DNA from: Casuarius casuarius
Taxonomy: Eukaryota; Chordata; Aves; Casuariiformes; Casuariidae
DNA: 64,000 bases
Reading direction: 5' to 3'
Assembly: GCA_003342895.1 (NCBI GenBank)
Contig: PTFA01000091.1
Span: 3,082,057 to 3,146,056, forward strand
The notes under the pieces: generated by a model
Told to the model about the DNA's origin: nothing
Seen by the model: the letters and a program-made list of their open reading frames with translations, nothing else
Database searches by the model: none
Translations under genes and position numbers: made by a program
In this document: piece by piece, positions 1 through 11,000 of the stretch
How positions within the stretch are numbered: position 1 is the stretch's first letter
Layout of the letters: each line of letters starts with the position of its first letter

Positions 1-1443
1 AATTTTTGTTTACATTATTGTTTCTGAGTTGATAGGTGGAGGTGTTTTGGATAGAATGCTCCCTGAATATGCTTTTTCCTTCTGTGTCTTAGCTAGGTGT
101 ATCTTTATTTGCACACACTATTAGCTTCTCCAGGAAATGATGAAGATAAGTTGAAAAGTTTTTTCCATGGGGTGGACCATTTCCTGACACTTCCCCTCTC
201 ATTGCATAACGTTCCTGTAGTAACTCTAGTAAACACTGGAAAAGCTGCATCTGGAAAAGGTTTAATTTATTTTCAGTGTCCTTAAGCTGTTAAAAACAAG
301 GAGAAGGCCACATGATTCAGAATATGCTGCAGGAGTATGAGATGAAAAATAAATCTTAAACCTCTGAATCAAACATTTTTTACACTTGCTGTACACAATT
401 ACCAGCAATTTCTAACCAGCAAACCTAAACATCCAATTGAGGAGCCTTCAGCTCTGCGAAGGAAAGCCAAGTTTCCCTGAGCGAGCAAGAGATATCAAAG
501 TTTCTGACATTTTTTCTGGTATCTCTTCCCTGCCTAATACAGTCCCTTGCAATAAAAAAAGATGTGTAAACATCTTAAGTTACTGTTGTTGGCTCTTCAT
601 ACTGCAGTAGTGGTATTGGAAGCCAGAGATACAGGTGAATGGCCCATTATGATATGTTCAGTACAAACATTTAAAGATATCTTAAAAAAAAAGGGGGGGG
701 GGAGTTTAGGCAATTTGTGCATGAAAATCCAATTGAGATTAAACTCTTCAGTCTGCTTTAGCATGGTTGAGTTTATGGGCCTTTGTTCAGACCAGCCTTT
801 CCTCAGTGAAAGGCAAGAGTATATAGTTTTGTTTTGTTTTGTTTTTTACTTCAAAAATGAAGTAGAGATGGTTTAGTGTCTCAATTTTAGGAGCAGCTCA
901 GAATCACTTCCCAGAAAGTAGTGAGCATGTGCCCTAGTTAAGGTGTTGCTATATTAATTAAAGAGCACATTTTTGCTCGAGAGTGGGGATTTTTTGGCAG
1001 TTAGTCTGTACACAGTCTTTGCTGTCATTGCCTTGCAGCATCTAATGGAAAATACATTTCCCAGTCTAGGGACCTTGGGAGCAGCAGCTTCCATATGGCC
1101 TGATCCTTCAGCAGGCAAAGTGTGCCTTTGAAGTTAAGCGTCTGTGAATGCTGCAAATTTGGAATGAAGGTAGAATGTATTTCACTCCTTTTATTTTTTT
1201 TTTAATGTGGGTGGGTAATGACATTACTAGAATGGGAGCATCAAGAATAATGCAGTCCTGTTCTTGGACTGTGATTTTGAGGTACTTGATGATAACGTAG
1301 ACAGTAAAGGCAGAGTCAGTATTGCCACATATGAACTAAACTTAGATGCCTTTTCTTTGTCCTCCACCCCTTCCCCNCCCCCCCTTCCCAGCCTGAGACA
1401 GTCCCTTAATTTTCCCATAGTGCTAAACAAACATGTTCCTTAC
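1..1443. other. GNRH1 3' side: intron or flank, no exon recognised
   Basis: Downstream of the last recognised GNRH1 exon on the minus strand. GNRH1 genes normally end with one more short coding exon of about a dozen codons for the C-terminus of the associated peptide. I looked on the minus strand for a phase-0 acceptor followed by a short acidic/basic tail and a stop and found none I would defend, so it probably lies beyond the left edge. The stretch holds an A-run next to a G-run near 683-702 and one ambiguous base at 1377 inside a C-run. Confidence 0.5.
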
Positions 1444-1539
1444 CAGGGCTCCCTTCAGATCACTAAACCTGGAATGCTGATAGGGGCCTGGGCATTCAGT
1501 CTTCTGCATTTCCTCCAGTTTTTCCATTTTGTTTTCAAT
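1444..1539 (-). CDS. GNRH1: GNRH1 coding exon 2 (associated-peptide core)
   Basis: Ninety-six bases in phase 0 on both sides. Minus-strand acceptor TTCAG precedes the Ile codon at 1539; donor GTAAGG follows 1444. It encodes 32 residues beginning [13 protein letters not shown] and ending SDLKGAL, the acidic, amphipathic middle of the GnRH-associated peptide. Confidence 0.93.
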
Positions 1540-2354
1540 CTGAATTGGGAAAGGATATAGCCTTCATGAAAGGAGATTCTTCATCTAAGGCAAGTACATC
1601 CTCGTTACAGATGAAGATGAAACTGCTCCACTTCACAATTTAAATTCACCTCTTCCCAACTGCTATTACTGTTTTACAGTAAATTTAAAATTATGATGTA
1701 GGAACTGCTATTTTGAGGGACTACAGATGAAGCAATGAAGTATTAGAAAGCATGGGAAAAACAGTGGTGGATGGAGCCTTTCACATCTGCCTTATGACTT
1801 GAATACTTCATCTGAGTGGTTACTATTTAATTAGTTACCACATGACAGCTGTTCATTGCCACATTCACACTGAAGTGGATGAACATTGTCATAAAACAGC
1901 AACTCAGAATATTGGCTGAAAATATGGAGATGGTGAATTCGAGTTTAATTTGAAATTAAAACTTCCATCTTGCTCTTAGAGCAGGCTGCCCAAGCTATCT
2001 GTGTGTAGTAGCCAGCACAGATCTTATCAAATGTCATCTTTCCCTAAACTACATCACTCAGCTTTCCAATTAATAAAGTGTGTGTATATAGTACATACAC
2101 ATACAGCAAAGCCTATTTTATCTCTGATACTGTCCTGGTTGTCTTGCTTGTATCCTGTACATATAAGGTATCCTAGTTAGAAGGACAAGGTTGCTTTAAA
2201 ATCCAGAACTTACCTCTTGAAAAGATTCTACCAGATTTTCGGCGTTCCTTTTCCCTCCTGGTTGTAGGCCGTAAGACCAGTGTTGAGCCAAGCAGATTTC
2301 CACAGCTGCAATAAGCAGGACGACACTGATAAAGATCTTCCTGGACTTCTCCAT
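1444..2354 (-). CDS. GNRH1: GNRH1, progonadoliberin-1 (GnRH-I precursor), partial at the 3' end
   Basis: Precursor of the hypothalamic decapeptide that drives pituitary LH and FSH release. Two coding exons are visible, 2214-2354 (47 codons) and 1444-1539 (32 codons), joined in phase 0. Residues 1-23 form a signal peptide with hydrophobic core [12 protein letters not shown]. Residues 24-33 are [10 protein letters not shown], and G34-K35-R36 supply the amidation glycine and dibasic cleavage site. The remainder is the GnRH-associated peptide, including [16 protein letters not shown]. Gln at hormone position 8, where mammals have Arg, is the form of birds and other sauropsids. The C-terminal exon is missing from the window. 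The neighbour KCTD9 on the same strand matches vertebrate synteny. Hormone identity is read directly from the sequence; the role comes from the family. Confidence 0.96.
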
Positions 2355-2355
2355 T
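2214..2355 (-). CDS. GNRH1: GNRH1 coding exon 1 (signal peptide, hormone, start of GAP)
   Basis: The acceptor CTCTCTCACAG ends at 2356, leaving one untranslated base before the ATG at 2354. The exon ends at 2214 with GAG and donor GTAAGT. Its 47 codons contain the whole hormone unit, as in other GNRH1 genes. Confidence 0.96.
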
Positions 2356-2815
2356 CTGTGAGAGAGCAAAACACCTTTCCTATCATACTGGTATTATAGG
2401 TCAGTTTTTATCTTACAGAATCATAAAAATGTTGCATTTCTGGAGTGACTCTTCAGTTCTGATCTTCTGCATTCCAGTGGTATTATGCCAACATGTGAAC
2501 CACAGCTGGATTTTGAGCCCCTCAGACTGTGATTAGCCCATTATCAAGAAACTTATATCTGAAAAAATTGGATGGAGCTCTAAATTAGTTTTTTTTAAAT
2601 ACCCTTTCAGAATTTTAGGAGGTCTGGGACCTCAAAGGCTTAGTGAAAGCCCCTGCTGATATTTGACAGTTATGTTCAGCTTAGCCAGTTCCAATATCCC
2701 CACTCTTTATAAAGTGCGCTTTGCATTCTCTTCCAATGCAAGTTACTTCTAATGCCAGCATCTGTAAGGACTGAATAAGTAAAATGGGATGTGGTGTGTT
2801 GTTCAAGCACATTAC

Positions 2816-2876
2816 CTGCTCGATGAAAGAAGCTGCAGAATGGCTCCAGCTCCTCCTGTTTGGAAAATGTCCTGCA
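2816..2876 (-). other. GNRH1: GNRH1 untranslated first exon (inferred)
   Basis: On the minus strand a TATATAA box at 2906-2899 is followed about 30 bases later by a likely start near 2876. Donor CAG/GTAATG at 2816-2811 then gives a leader exon of about 60 bases. GNRH1 genes typically have a short non-coding exon 1 of this size ahead of the exon carrying the ATG. The donor and TATA box are visible; the exact start is inferred. Confidence 0.65.
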
Positions 2877-2898
2877 TGATGTTCTTGTCATCTTCCTT

Positions 2899-2906
2899 TT
2901 TATATA
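2899..2906 (-). promoter_or_regulatory. TATA box of GNRH1
   Basis: TATATAAA on the minus strand, correctly placed upstream of the inferred first exon. The next 100 bases upstream are AT-rich with several ATTA/TAAT homeodomain-type cores, typical of proximal GnRH promoters. Confidence 0.6.
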
Positions 2907-5810
2907 CAACCACCTCAACACCAAACCTTTCACAGCAGGTAACTTAACCTAATTCTATCTTATGGACTGCAATTTTCTTCTTAAAATTGCTGTAATGCAC
3001 CAGAAGTAAAGCACATAATTGGAACACCCCTGATGTAGCTGTTACATTCAGCTCTTTTCTGTGAAGTCCATAAAGGTAACAGCTGACCTAGCTGACTGCT
3101 GTTGCCCCACGGAAAACACACAAACTTTCTTTTCAATGGCTTCTAATTTGTTAAATTTGAAAAAAAAAGGTAAGTTTGAATTTGCTGACAGAGGCTTACA
3201 GCAGTTGAAGCAGATGAGGAATTCAATTTATTCTCTCTATGTCAGGCCTGAAGGAAACACAGAGTCCTTTAGGACATAAACAAGAGCCTAAGTTTGCACA
3301 AGTGCACGGAACATTTTGCATGCCCCTTTGAAAGTCCAGCCCTTAAATATTTTTAAAGTGCCTTCATAGGCTTTGATCTATAAACTGAAAAGTGGTGTTA
3401 GGTGAATCTAATAGACAAGTAGAGGAGATTGTAAACATGCTGGCGAAGGGATCTTCTCTTTGTTATGTTATGATGGGGCCTCTTCATGAATAGGACTCCC
3501 AGGCACTAACATTTTATATATCTGTAATATTATATATGGATACATGTATAAGCATTTTTGGAGCTCTTCATCCTGAGAGTTTATGCACTGCAGGGTTTTT
3601 TAGAGAGGTTTGTAGCCACTTGTATTGAGTTAAACTCAGTAACTTTGACTACAGAAATCTGATTTTTTTTTTTTTTTAATCCTTCTGCCAGCTATTTTGA
3701 CTTGCTACGCACCATTTTATGTGCAGTTGAATATATCATTACATAATGTATAATAATACACAAATGCATCATGTTTAGTAGTCTTTTAACATCTTCCCTG
3801 ATGGGGTCTCCCCCCCATGACCTCTTTCAAATTAATGGATTAAAGAATAAGTAAGTAACTTAAGGAGGATTAAGTGACTCTAGCAAGAAGTAATTCTTCC
3901 TGCTTTAATGCAACATCACAGCAAGACTAGCCAACACTTAACTTCAGCCGATAAAACTGATCAAGCTGTGAAAATAGTTTGTTTCTGTTGGAGAAATGTT
4001 AGTTCAAGGTAGGCAATCGCTTTAGAAGGGAGAATTTCCTGCGATAGTGTTTTAAGGCTACTTACTTCCCTGATCAGCCTGCCAAAGATTAAGGTTATTT
4101 AAAGGTAAATAAGTAGATGATTTTGCTTGTCCTGAGGGATAGGAGTCCTGGTTATCCCAGTACTTGCACCTGTTATTAACCCACCATGTTAAGCTACATC
4201 TACTGACAGCCTATCCCTAACATCTCTCAACAGCTAAGTCTCTGCACAGGATTCTGTTGTGGCTACAGAGCTGACCTGCAGAAGCACGTCAAAAAGGGCA
4301 GTATGAACTGCACTCGTTAGTGAGTGTTCCTCTGTCTTCTCTTAGACTGTAGACTGCAGTCACAAATTATATAAAGAAACTGGAAGGTTAAGAAAAAAAT
4401 GACAGCCTTTTTTGTGTTATTACTTGCATGGCATAGCAGCCCACAAATACTTTTACAGCCCTGCATAATGGAAACCAACTAGCTGTACACAGGTTTTGGT
4501 ACAGGCAGAGTCCGAATGGGTGTCTGATCTAAGGTCTGAGAGTGTTTCAGTCTGGGCTTCTCAGACAGGTGCCAGCTTTATGCTGTCAAAAAAATTTAAG
4601 TGCAAAGCTGGGTTTAGAGTATGACCTCTCTTTACTTTTCAGAGACTTGAAAATATGGTTGAGGTAGACTTTTCAGATGAGTTCAAACCTTCAAATGCAC
4701 TAGATCCTTCTGTTTCAGGCAATTGTAATGCCTGCCACTGCAGTTAGGTACCTAAATGGAAGCCTAAGAGCTGTTTGGAAAATCTGGGTTTGTGGTTTTC
4801 AGTTCCAAGAGTCAAGACCTCTCTTCCATCAGAAGTGCTGGAAAGGCCTATCCCCACATACTGAGTCATGCTCATGTCTTTTAGAGAGCATTCCTAACCC
4901 AGAAGTGCACTGTACTTGAGATACTGCAATAACAACTAGATTTTTCCCAATTTTGTTCTCAGGGTGATTTCTAGCATCTATGTAGATGTGCTGAATTTGT
5001 ATTGTCATGGCAGTGCTGCTGAGTTTATTAGGCTGAAATCATAAGTACCTCATAGAGCAAAGCTGAGCAAAGGGTTTTTTTTCTTTTTTTTTTCCTTCTT
5101 ACTGCTTTAGCACTTCCTTATTTAGTGCAGTAAGACATAGTCAAGATTACTGCTTTGTAGCTACTTGTGCTATGTGATGATGATCTTTAACGTGGAAAGA
5201 GTGCTTCAAATAGGCATGTGCACTGTGTAAATTGTGCTTAATGACTTCTGACTCCAAAAATTTATTAAGCAAGTATGATGGGTGGGGACAAAGCAAATCT
5301 GAAAAGTGTTGCAGATGAATGAGAAGTCAAAACACCATAAAAGACGTTATGTTAAAGTTCTGGAACTGAATGAATCAGAAACATCGCAGCAATTGCCACA
5401 AGACAAGGTATGTTTACTTATTTTTCTGACAAATAAGCTTTAAGTTTGAAAGCAAAAATGGTTCTTTTGCTTTCTGCCCAAGTGCATATTGCCTCTGCAG
5501 AAATAAAGACTTTTAAAACTCAGTCTTTTCATAAAATGAGTAAGCAAGCATTTCCTAGTGTACAGCAAGTAATTCTTTTAAGAAAGCATTGGTTACATAC
5601 AAATACAGGCCAAGGTGACAGTCAAGGACTCATGAAAGGCAAATACCAAATTCAGCTACAAAAAATCTTTTAAGTTTATATATAAAGAAAAGCACCAGCT
5701 ATTACATTTGCCATTCTCTTCTAACTTACTGTCCTTCCACTAAAAGTCAAATACGTTTAAGATTTTCTTTTTTAAATTAAGAACACAAAGACATTTTTAT
5801 GTTTTACACT
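2907..5810. other. GNRH1 upstream region and spacer to the KCTD9 3' end
   Basis: About 2.9 kb between the GNRH1 TATA box and the inferred end of KCTD9 transcription. It should include the GNRH1 promoter and any neuron-specific enhancer. No coding exon or clear interspersed repeat is seen; the open frames are short and lack splice or composition support. A 16-base T run lies near 3664-3679 and a T/C-rich tract near 5075-5097. Confidence 0.5.
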
Positions 5811-5816
5811 TTTATT
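5811..5816 (-). terminator. Candidate poly(A) signal of KCTD9
   Basis: AATAAA on the minus strand, about 2.2 kb past the stop, followed within 30 bases by a T/G-rich TGTCTTTGTGTT element. Another AATAAA lies near 6071-6076, so the site used is uncertain. Confidence 0.4.
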
Positions 5817-7738
5817 AATGCAGTTTAAATTAGGCAGGAACCTGCAATTTCTGAATAGGCCACTTTAGGCTATTCATACAGCTTTGTCATAGCAAAAGAG
5901 GTACCTTAAATTTGTATGTGAATGAATAATGTCACATGCTGTGATTATTCAAAACATAGTGCTTCAGTGAAAGTTCAAATATATTTTATACACAGTGATT
6001 ATGAAAATAGATTTTTTCCATACAATATTTTACTTCTGCCAGCTACAAAATATGATAAAGAAAAATAATTCATTTATTTCTCTAGCCCTAGGAATCTTCT
6101 CCCTCTACAACATACACACCACTCTTAATGAAAGTGATGATGTGGGAGAAAGGACTCCAAAAATCCCGATGAAACATTTCCCTTGAACATACAGATTAAT
6201 TTTACTAAGGACACAGTGTTGTCCTGGAGCCAGATCAACAGGCCTGGGAATCTGAAAACAACAAAAAAAACCCAATTCTGAACCACATGGCTGTGGGATT
6301 TTGAGTCCCAGAAGTTCATGTGATATGCCTGAGTCAACCCAACTTGAAAATAAGGGAGAATCCTGCAATTCCCCCTTAGAAATCATATATTGTTCCTAAA
6401 CAAATGTTTCTAGATTAATAGCAAAGCAGCATTTTCATAGTCACTATTGAGACAATACAACTTCTGTTCAGAGGGCAGTAAATCCGCACTGCAAGAAGTG
6501 AAAGGCAACCCACTGAAGTAGCTGTGGAAGTTCAAACCACTGCTAACAGCATCACAGTCTGTAAGTTTTAGGATACATTTGTTCTTAACTTCCAGTAATA
6601 GCTGTATTTCCTTAGATTCAAGGTTAGTTTCAACTTTGGGGTATTCTGAATAAGCATCTGAGGTAAGAGTTCTTGATGCACCTTTTTTTGGTATAGTTTC
6701 TTCATGTGTTTTTTAATTGTGTATAAAATAAAAGTTTTGTTAGATGAGAGCTCCTAGAGTGATACTATAGTGGAAACAGCTTATTAAATGAAGTGCACCA
6801 CTTTCTGCACTGCAGAAGTCACGTAGTTCCCTATTTGCTCACAAGTAAAGCAGTTGTAGAAAGGGACTTTTGGCCCATGCAAGAGGCTTCCACAGCCACT
6901 TTTAAGCGGGCCCAAAGCAGAATATCAGATTTGGCTGGCAAAGGGTTATCATGCCCATGCTTTCAAGGATTCAGTGTACAAGAGTATTTGCATAGTACAT
7001 TGAGGGAAACAGGTGCCATTCATCCATATAGTGGAGCAATGACAGGGAGGAAGGAATATGTGCTGGGGCCCCAAAGCCTCTCTCTGCTTTGGAGGCAGCA
7101 GATTATATTTCTCTGTCTACATTTAATTGCCCACTAAGAACAAAAAATCTACATGTATTCAAGCTTGGGAGTGGACAGGATATTTGAAAGCAAGAGCATT
7201 TTTCTCACCAGCTGTGATAATGCAATTCCACACTAATTTGGAAAGGATTAAAAAAGCCATCCAATTTTTGAACAGGGTTGTTTTAGTTATAACAATCTGC
7301 TGTGTATGTAAGGGTTTTCTTTTTTAAAATGCAGTCTCTTCAGTAGAAGGGACTTCCACTGTGTATTTTAGAACATGATAGAGCTGTTCTATACCTGAAT
7401 ACAAACTACTACAAGGCAATAAATTACCCATGACTACAGTTAACTACTGTTTTCACCCCAAAAGAAAAGAGTACCTGAAATTGTCCTGTGGACATTGTCT
7501 CAACCACATCTGTCATTTAATACATTGTGCATGAATGAAGAAACTAACTGTAGATACACTAATTAAATGTAAACCTCAACTTTTTTGCTACTATACATGA
7601 ATAACATTTTCTATTCATATTGCAGCTACAGATTTAATAAATAGAATTGCATATATTGTGCTTTATAAATTAAAATGCATTCCAAAGTGAGGCAATGCTA
7701 AACAATGAATCTATTAAAAAAACTAAAAGCCACACATT

Positions 7739-7754
7739 CCGGTTCTAGAACCGG
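7739..7754. repeat. Perfect 16-base palindrome CCGGTTCTAGAACCGG
   Basis: Identical to its own reverse complement, GC-rich in an AT-rich UTR, with two CpGs retained. It contains the TTCTAGAA pair seen in heat-shock elements and CCGGTT/AACCGG half-sites seen in Grainyhead-type sites. No function is shown. Confidence 0.6.
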
Positions 7755-7973
7755 CCCACTTCCTCACTCTATCCACAAAGGTAGAAACAGTATCTATTTC
7801 TCTGTCTTAAATAAAAGCTCCCTCCCCCAAAAGTGACCAGAGAAGAGTTTACTTAGGCACTACTGCAAATATAAGTCGTCTAATAAACATTGCTTCTAAC
7901 TTAATAAGAGGAGCAGGTGAAAAAAGGTCACAATAAGTGTTTTCATTGCTTCCTGTATAGTAAGTTCTCTTCC

Positions 7974-8090
7974 CTATCTGACGCTCTGAGACATGTGCAA
8001 AGGTGTCAGCATCTCTTCAAAGATAGCTCCTTTTACATTAGATCCCCTCAAATTAGCTTCCTGTAGATCACAACCCGACAGATCACAATT
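7974..8090 (-). CDS. KCTD9: KCTD9 last coding exon
   Basis: 117 bases. Acceptor CTCTTTAG. Encodes [20 protein letters not shown] to LHMSQSVR and the TAG stop at 7976-7974. The C-terminus matches the family end. Confidence 0.96.
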   Translation of the reverse strand, partial: NCDLSGCDLQEANLRGSNVKGAIFEEMLTPLHMSQSVR

Positions 8091-11000
8091 CTAAAGAGTA
8101 AAAAAAATATGTATTAGTTGAAGTATATCCAGAACTTAGTTCAAAATTTTACCTTAAATACGTTTAGAGAGAAGCCACGTACACAACCATTAATTTCAAC
8201 CTTGTGTAGTCTATCATTCTAGTTCAGTTTTAGTTATTTCTTGTAAGAGTAGTTGCTTTTCACAGTAACAGCTGGACTTATTTTTAAGTTGTTAAACTTA
8301 TGCTCTTCATAACAAATTATCTTACAGGAGTTACTAATGCATGCTGAAAAAAAGCTACAGAGAAGCTACGTCTTGCAATCTCAACAGTTATTACTCTGAA
8401 TACTTCTCTAATACTTGAGGAAGAACTGCCATGTAAATAGCTTGCAAAACGAGCTAGTTTGTCCTTCTACTGTAATAGAGACAGTGGTGTATATGACATG
8501 CCAACAGTCAGGTAAGAGTCTCTCATTACTCCACAAATGCTGTCCCAGCAGAAAAAACACAAAGCCCAAGCAATGGCATTTCTCTTAAGTGATGGCATGA
8601 TCTAACATTAACAGTTAAGTTTAACAGTATTTCCATGCATCACTTTTGAGAAGATACAAGCCATTCCTGTGCCTTTGTGGAGCTGGCAAATTCAGGACTT
8701 TAGTCTAATCTTCCAAATTGAGTCAGGAATGAAATGTGATTCCCCAGATCATCCATATCTTACTAAGACTCATGAAAAGCTAATCTATTTTCCTTAAGTA
8801 CTTATGCATTATGACTAGTTTGAAGCTAGAAAACTCAGCCAAAAGCCAGCAATCTCTAAAATTTTATCAGTTGACTAGTTAGTACATGAAATGAATCATA
8901 ACTCACTTCCAAATCAGTTCCTGCCAAAGTTGCTCCTCTAAGATTACAGTTTTTTAGTTTTGCATTTTTCAGCGTTGCAACTCTTAGATTAATTCCTGTC
9001 ATTTGACTGCCTTCCATGTCAACACCTTTCAGGTTAGCCCCTAAAATACACAAAGAGTAGTTTTATGAGAAAGAACAGTCAGAAACTCTGCAACTCCAAT
9101 GATGCTTGCTCAGACCCATGTAAATTGATAGAGGTCAGGGTAGAACTTGGGATTTAATGATTGTACAGTCACATATTCAATCCCATATTTGTGGCATCTT
9201 CTCATGAAAACATGGATTGCACAAACCGTGGCTGAATCTTTCACACACCATATGGATATCCTTTATTTAAAAAGGTAAGTTGTTCAGTTTCCACACAGTA
9301 GCTAATAGACAAAGACTTCTTACCTTCCAAATTAGCTTTAAGGCCTGATGGATCTTCAAAGTTGCACCCTTTTAGAGATGCTCCTTCTGCATTGGAACAC
9401 AGCATCTTTACCCCCTGGAGGTTTGCACACTGATAAGAGACAGATGTATCATTGACATTTATAAAAATGCAAGGATTAACAATACCAAAGATTATCAGAT
9501 TATAGTCTTTGTTTCTCTTTATGGAGTGAATCCTATTAAAGCACAGAACAGTCTTGGTATTGGGAGGCAGTGTAAGTACTTGCTATACTATTACTCCTCC
9601 ATCCTTGTAAGAAGGCAGGTAATTCTCTCCCAATGCCTTTTTTCCTTTTTTTTTTTTTTTTTTTAAACTTTTGTTTCTAGCTTTTCTTCAAAAAGCTTTC
9701 GAATTGATCTAGCTAGAACAATTTAAGAAAACAAGAACTACAAATGTTTTACACTTATTTGCTTGTTCCAATTCCTCTTTCCTTAAAATAGCTAAAGGAC
9801 AGCCCAAGATACAACAATTCTTACATCAAGCACTGATCCAGAGAGGTCAGCTCTTTCGAGATTTGCGCAGCATAAGTTGGCATGTGCTAGGTTGCAACGA
9901 CTTAGGTTAGCCATCTTGAAGTTTATGTATCGAAGATCTAGACGTGAAAGATCTGCTCCACTAAAATTGAGACCCTTAAAAAAAAAAAAAGTTACAGAGA
10001 TGAGGTGTAGCTCTGACAGCAAAACAGTTAAGAGAATTAGAACTGCAATACAACCTTCAGTACTTCTCTTCAGCTGTAAAATTTACTTTCTACAACACTC
10101 TTCTCATTCATACAGAATAATAATAGTACCTAGGATACAGAATTCCTGGAGCATTTGGAACACCAGACATTTATTCTTACAATCCATCTCAGAAGACTTT
10201 GCCCCCCACATAAAAACTTTTCTCATATGCAAAAGAATGGAAAGCTTATATGCTCATTATATTTAAATTCAGATCTTCAGAGAGCAAAATATAAGGCACC
10301 TCAAGTCAAACCAAACCTAACCTACTGCAAACCAGTACTTACGACATAACAGGAAAAAAACCTGTATCAGATATATTTAACAAGACTAGCTATTCTGCTA
10401 CATAAGACTAATGTACAAATTGCTGCTCCAGGAAACCCTCATTCTAAAGGAAAGCACCCCAAACAGCACACTTTAATTGCACATTAAGGTCACTCAGCCA
10501 TAGCTTGGAATAAAAACTCAACTAAAAAGAGGAAAAAGCACACATATGGCTTAAGTTTCATGGGTTTTGTCACATGATGCTGGCAGGGTATATCACCATC
10601 AAACCCCAACACTATAGATCAAGACAAAGTTTGCATTTTCGCACCTGACATCGCAGCTCAGACTTGGTTGGGGTTGCCAGCAGGAATCGGACAAACTCCT
10701 TTCGAGATATAGGAGAATGATCCTCAGCTGGCTGTGAATTCTGTTGAGAGAGTTGTTTAAAAACTTACATGGGCAGGACTAAAAATATACATTGCCTGGA
10801 ATAACAGGACATGTGCAGTCACATACAAAAGAAAATAAGTTACCTTAATAGCTATTTCTAGATGTTCAATTAATGAATCAATACCAAAAAATCTGGCTTC
10901 TTCCAAAACACCTAACAAAAGAAAGCAGCATTCATTATTTACAACAAGCAGACACTAAACAAAATAGCATTCTTCCCTCACTGGAGAAGACAGTGTACAG

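Larger units (their letters stand above)
5790..7973 (-). other. KCTD9: KCTD9 3' untranslated region (inferred extent)
   Basis: AT-rich sequence after the KCTD9 stop with no supported ORF. The lower boundary rests on the AATAAA at 5816-5811 followed by a GT-rich stretch. It contains the 16-base palindrome at 7739-7754. Confidence 0.45.

Noticed and set aside
91..285. Both strands open for about 60 codons near the left edge, with a minus-strand acceptor-like AACAG at about 287
   Set aside because: No family similarity to the GNRH1 tail or to another gene; length is within chance for AT-rich DNA.
562..876. 104-codon frame on the plus strand
   Set aside because: It runs through an A-run/G-run junction and has no recognisable domain; it lies in the likely GNRH1 intron.
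5174..5252. C-box-like GTGATGA followed by a CTGA D-box about 70 bases on
   Set aside because: No terminal stem and not in an intron of a recognised host gene; short boxes recur by chance.
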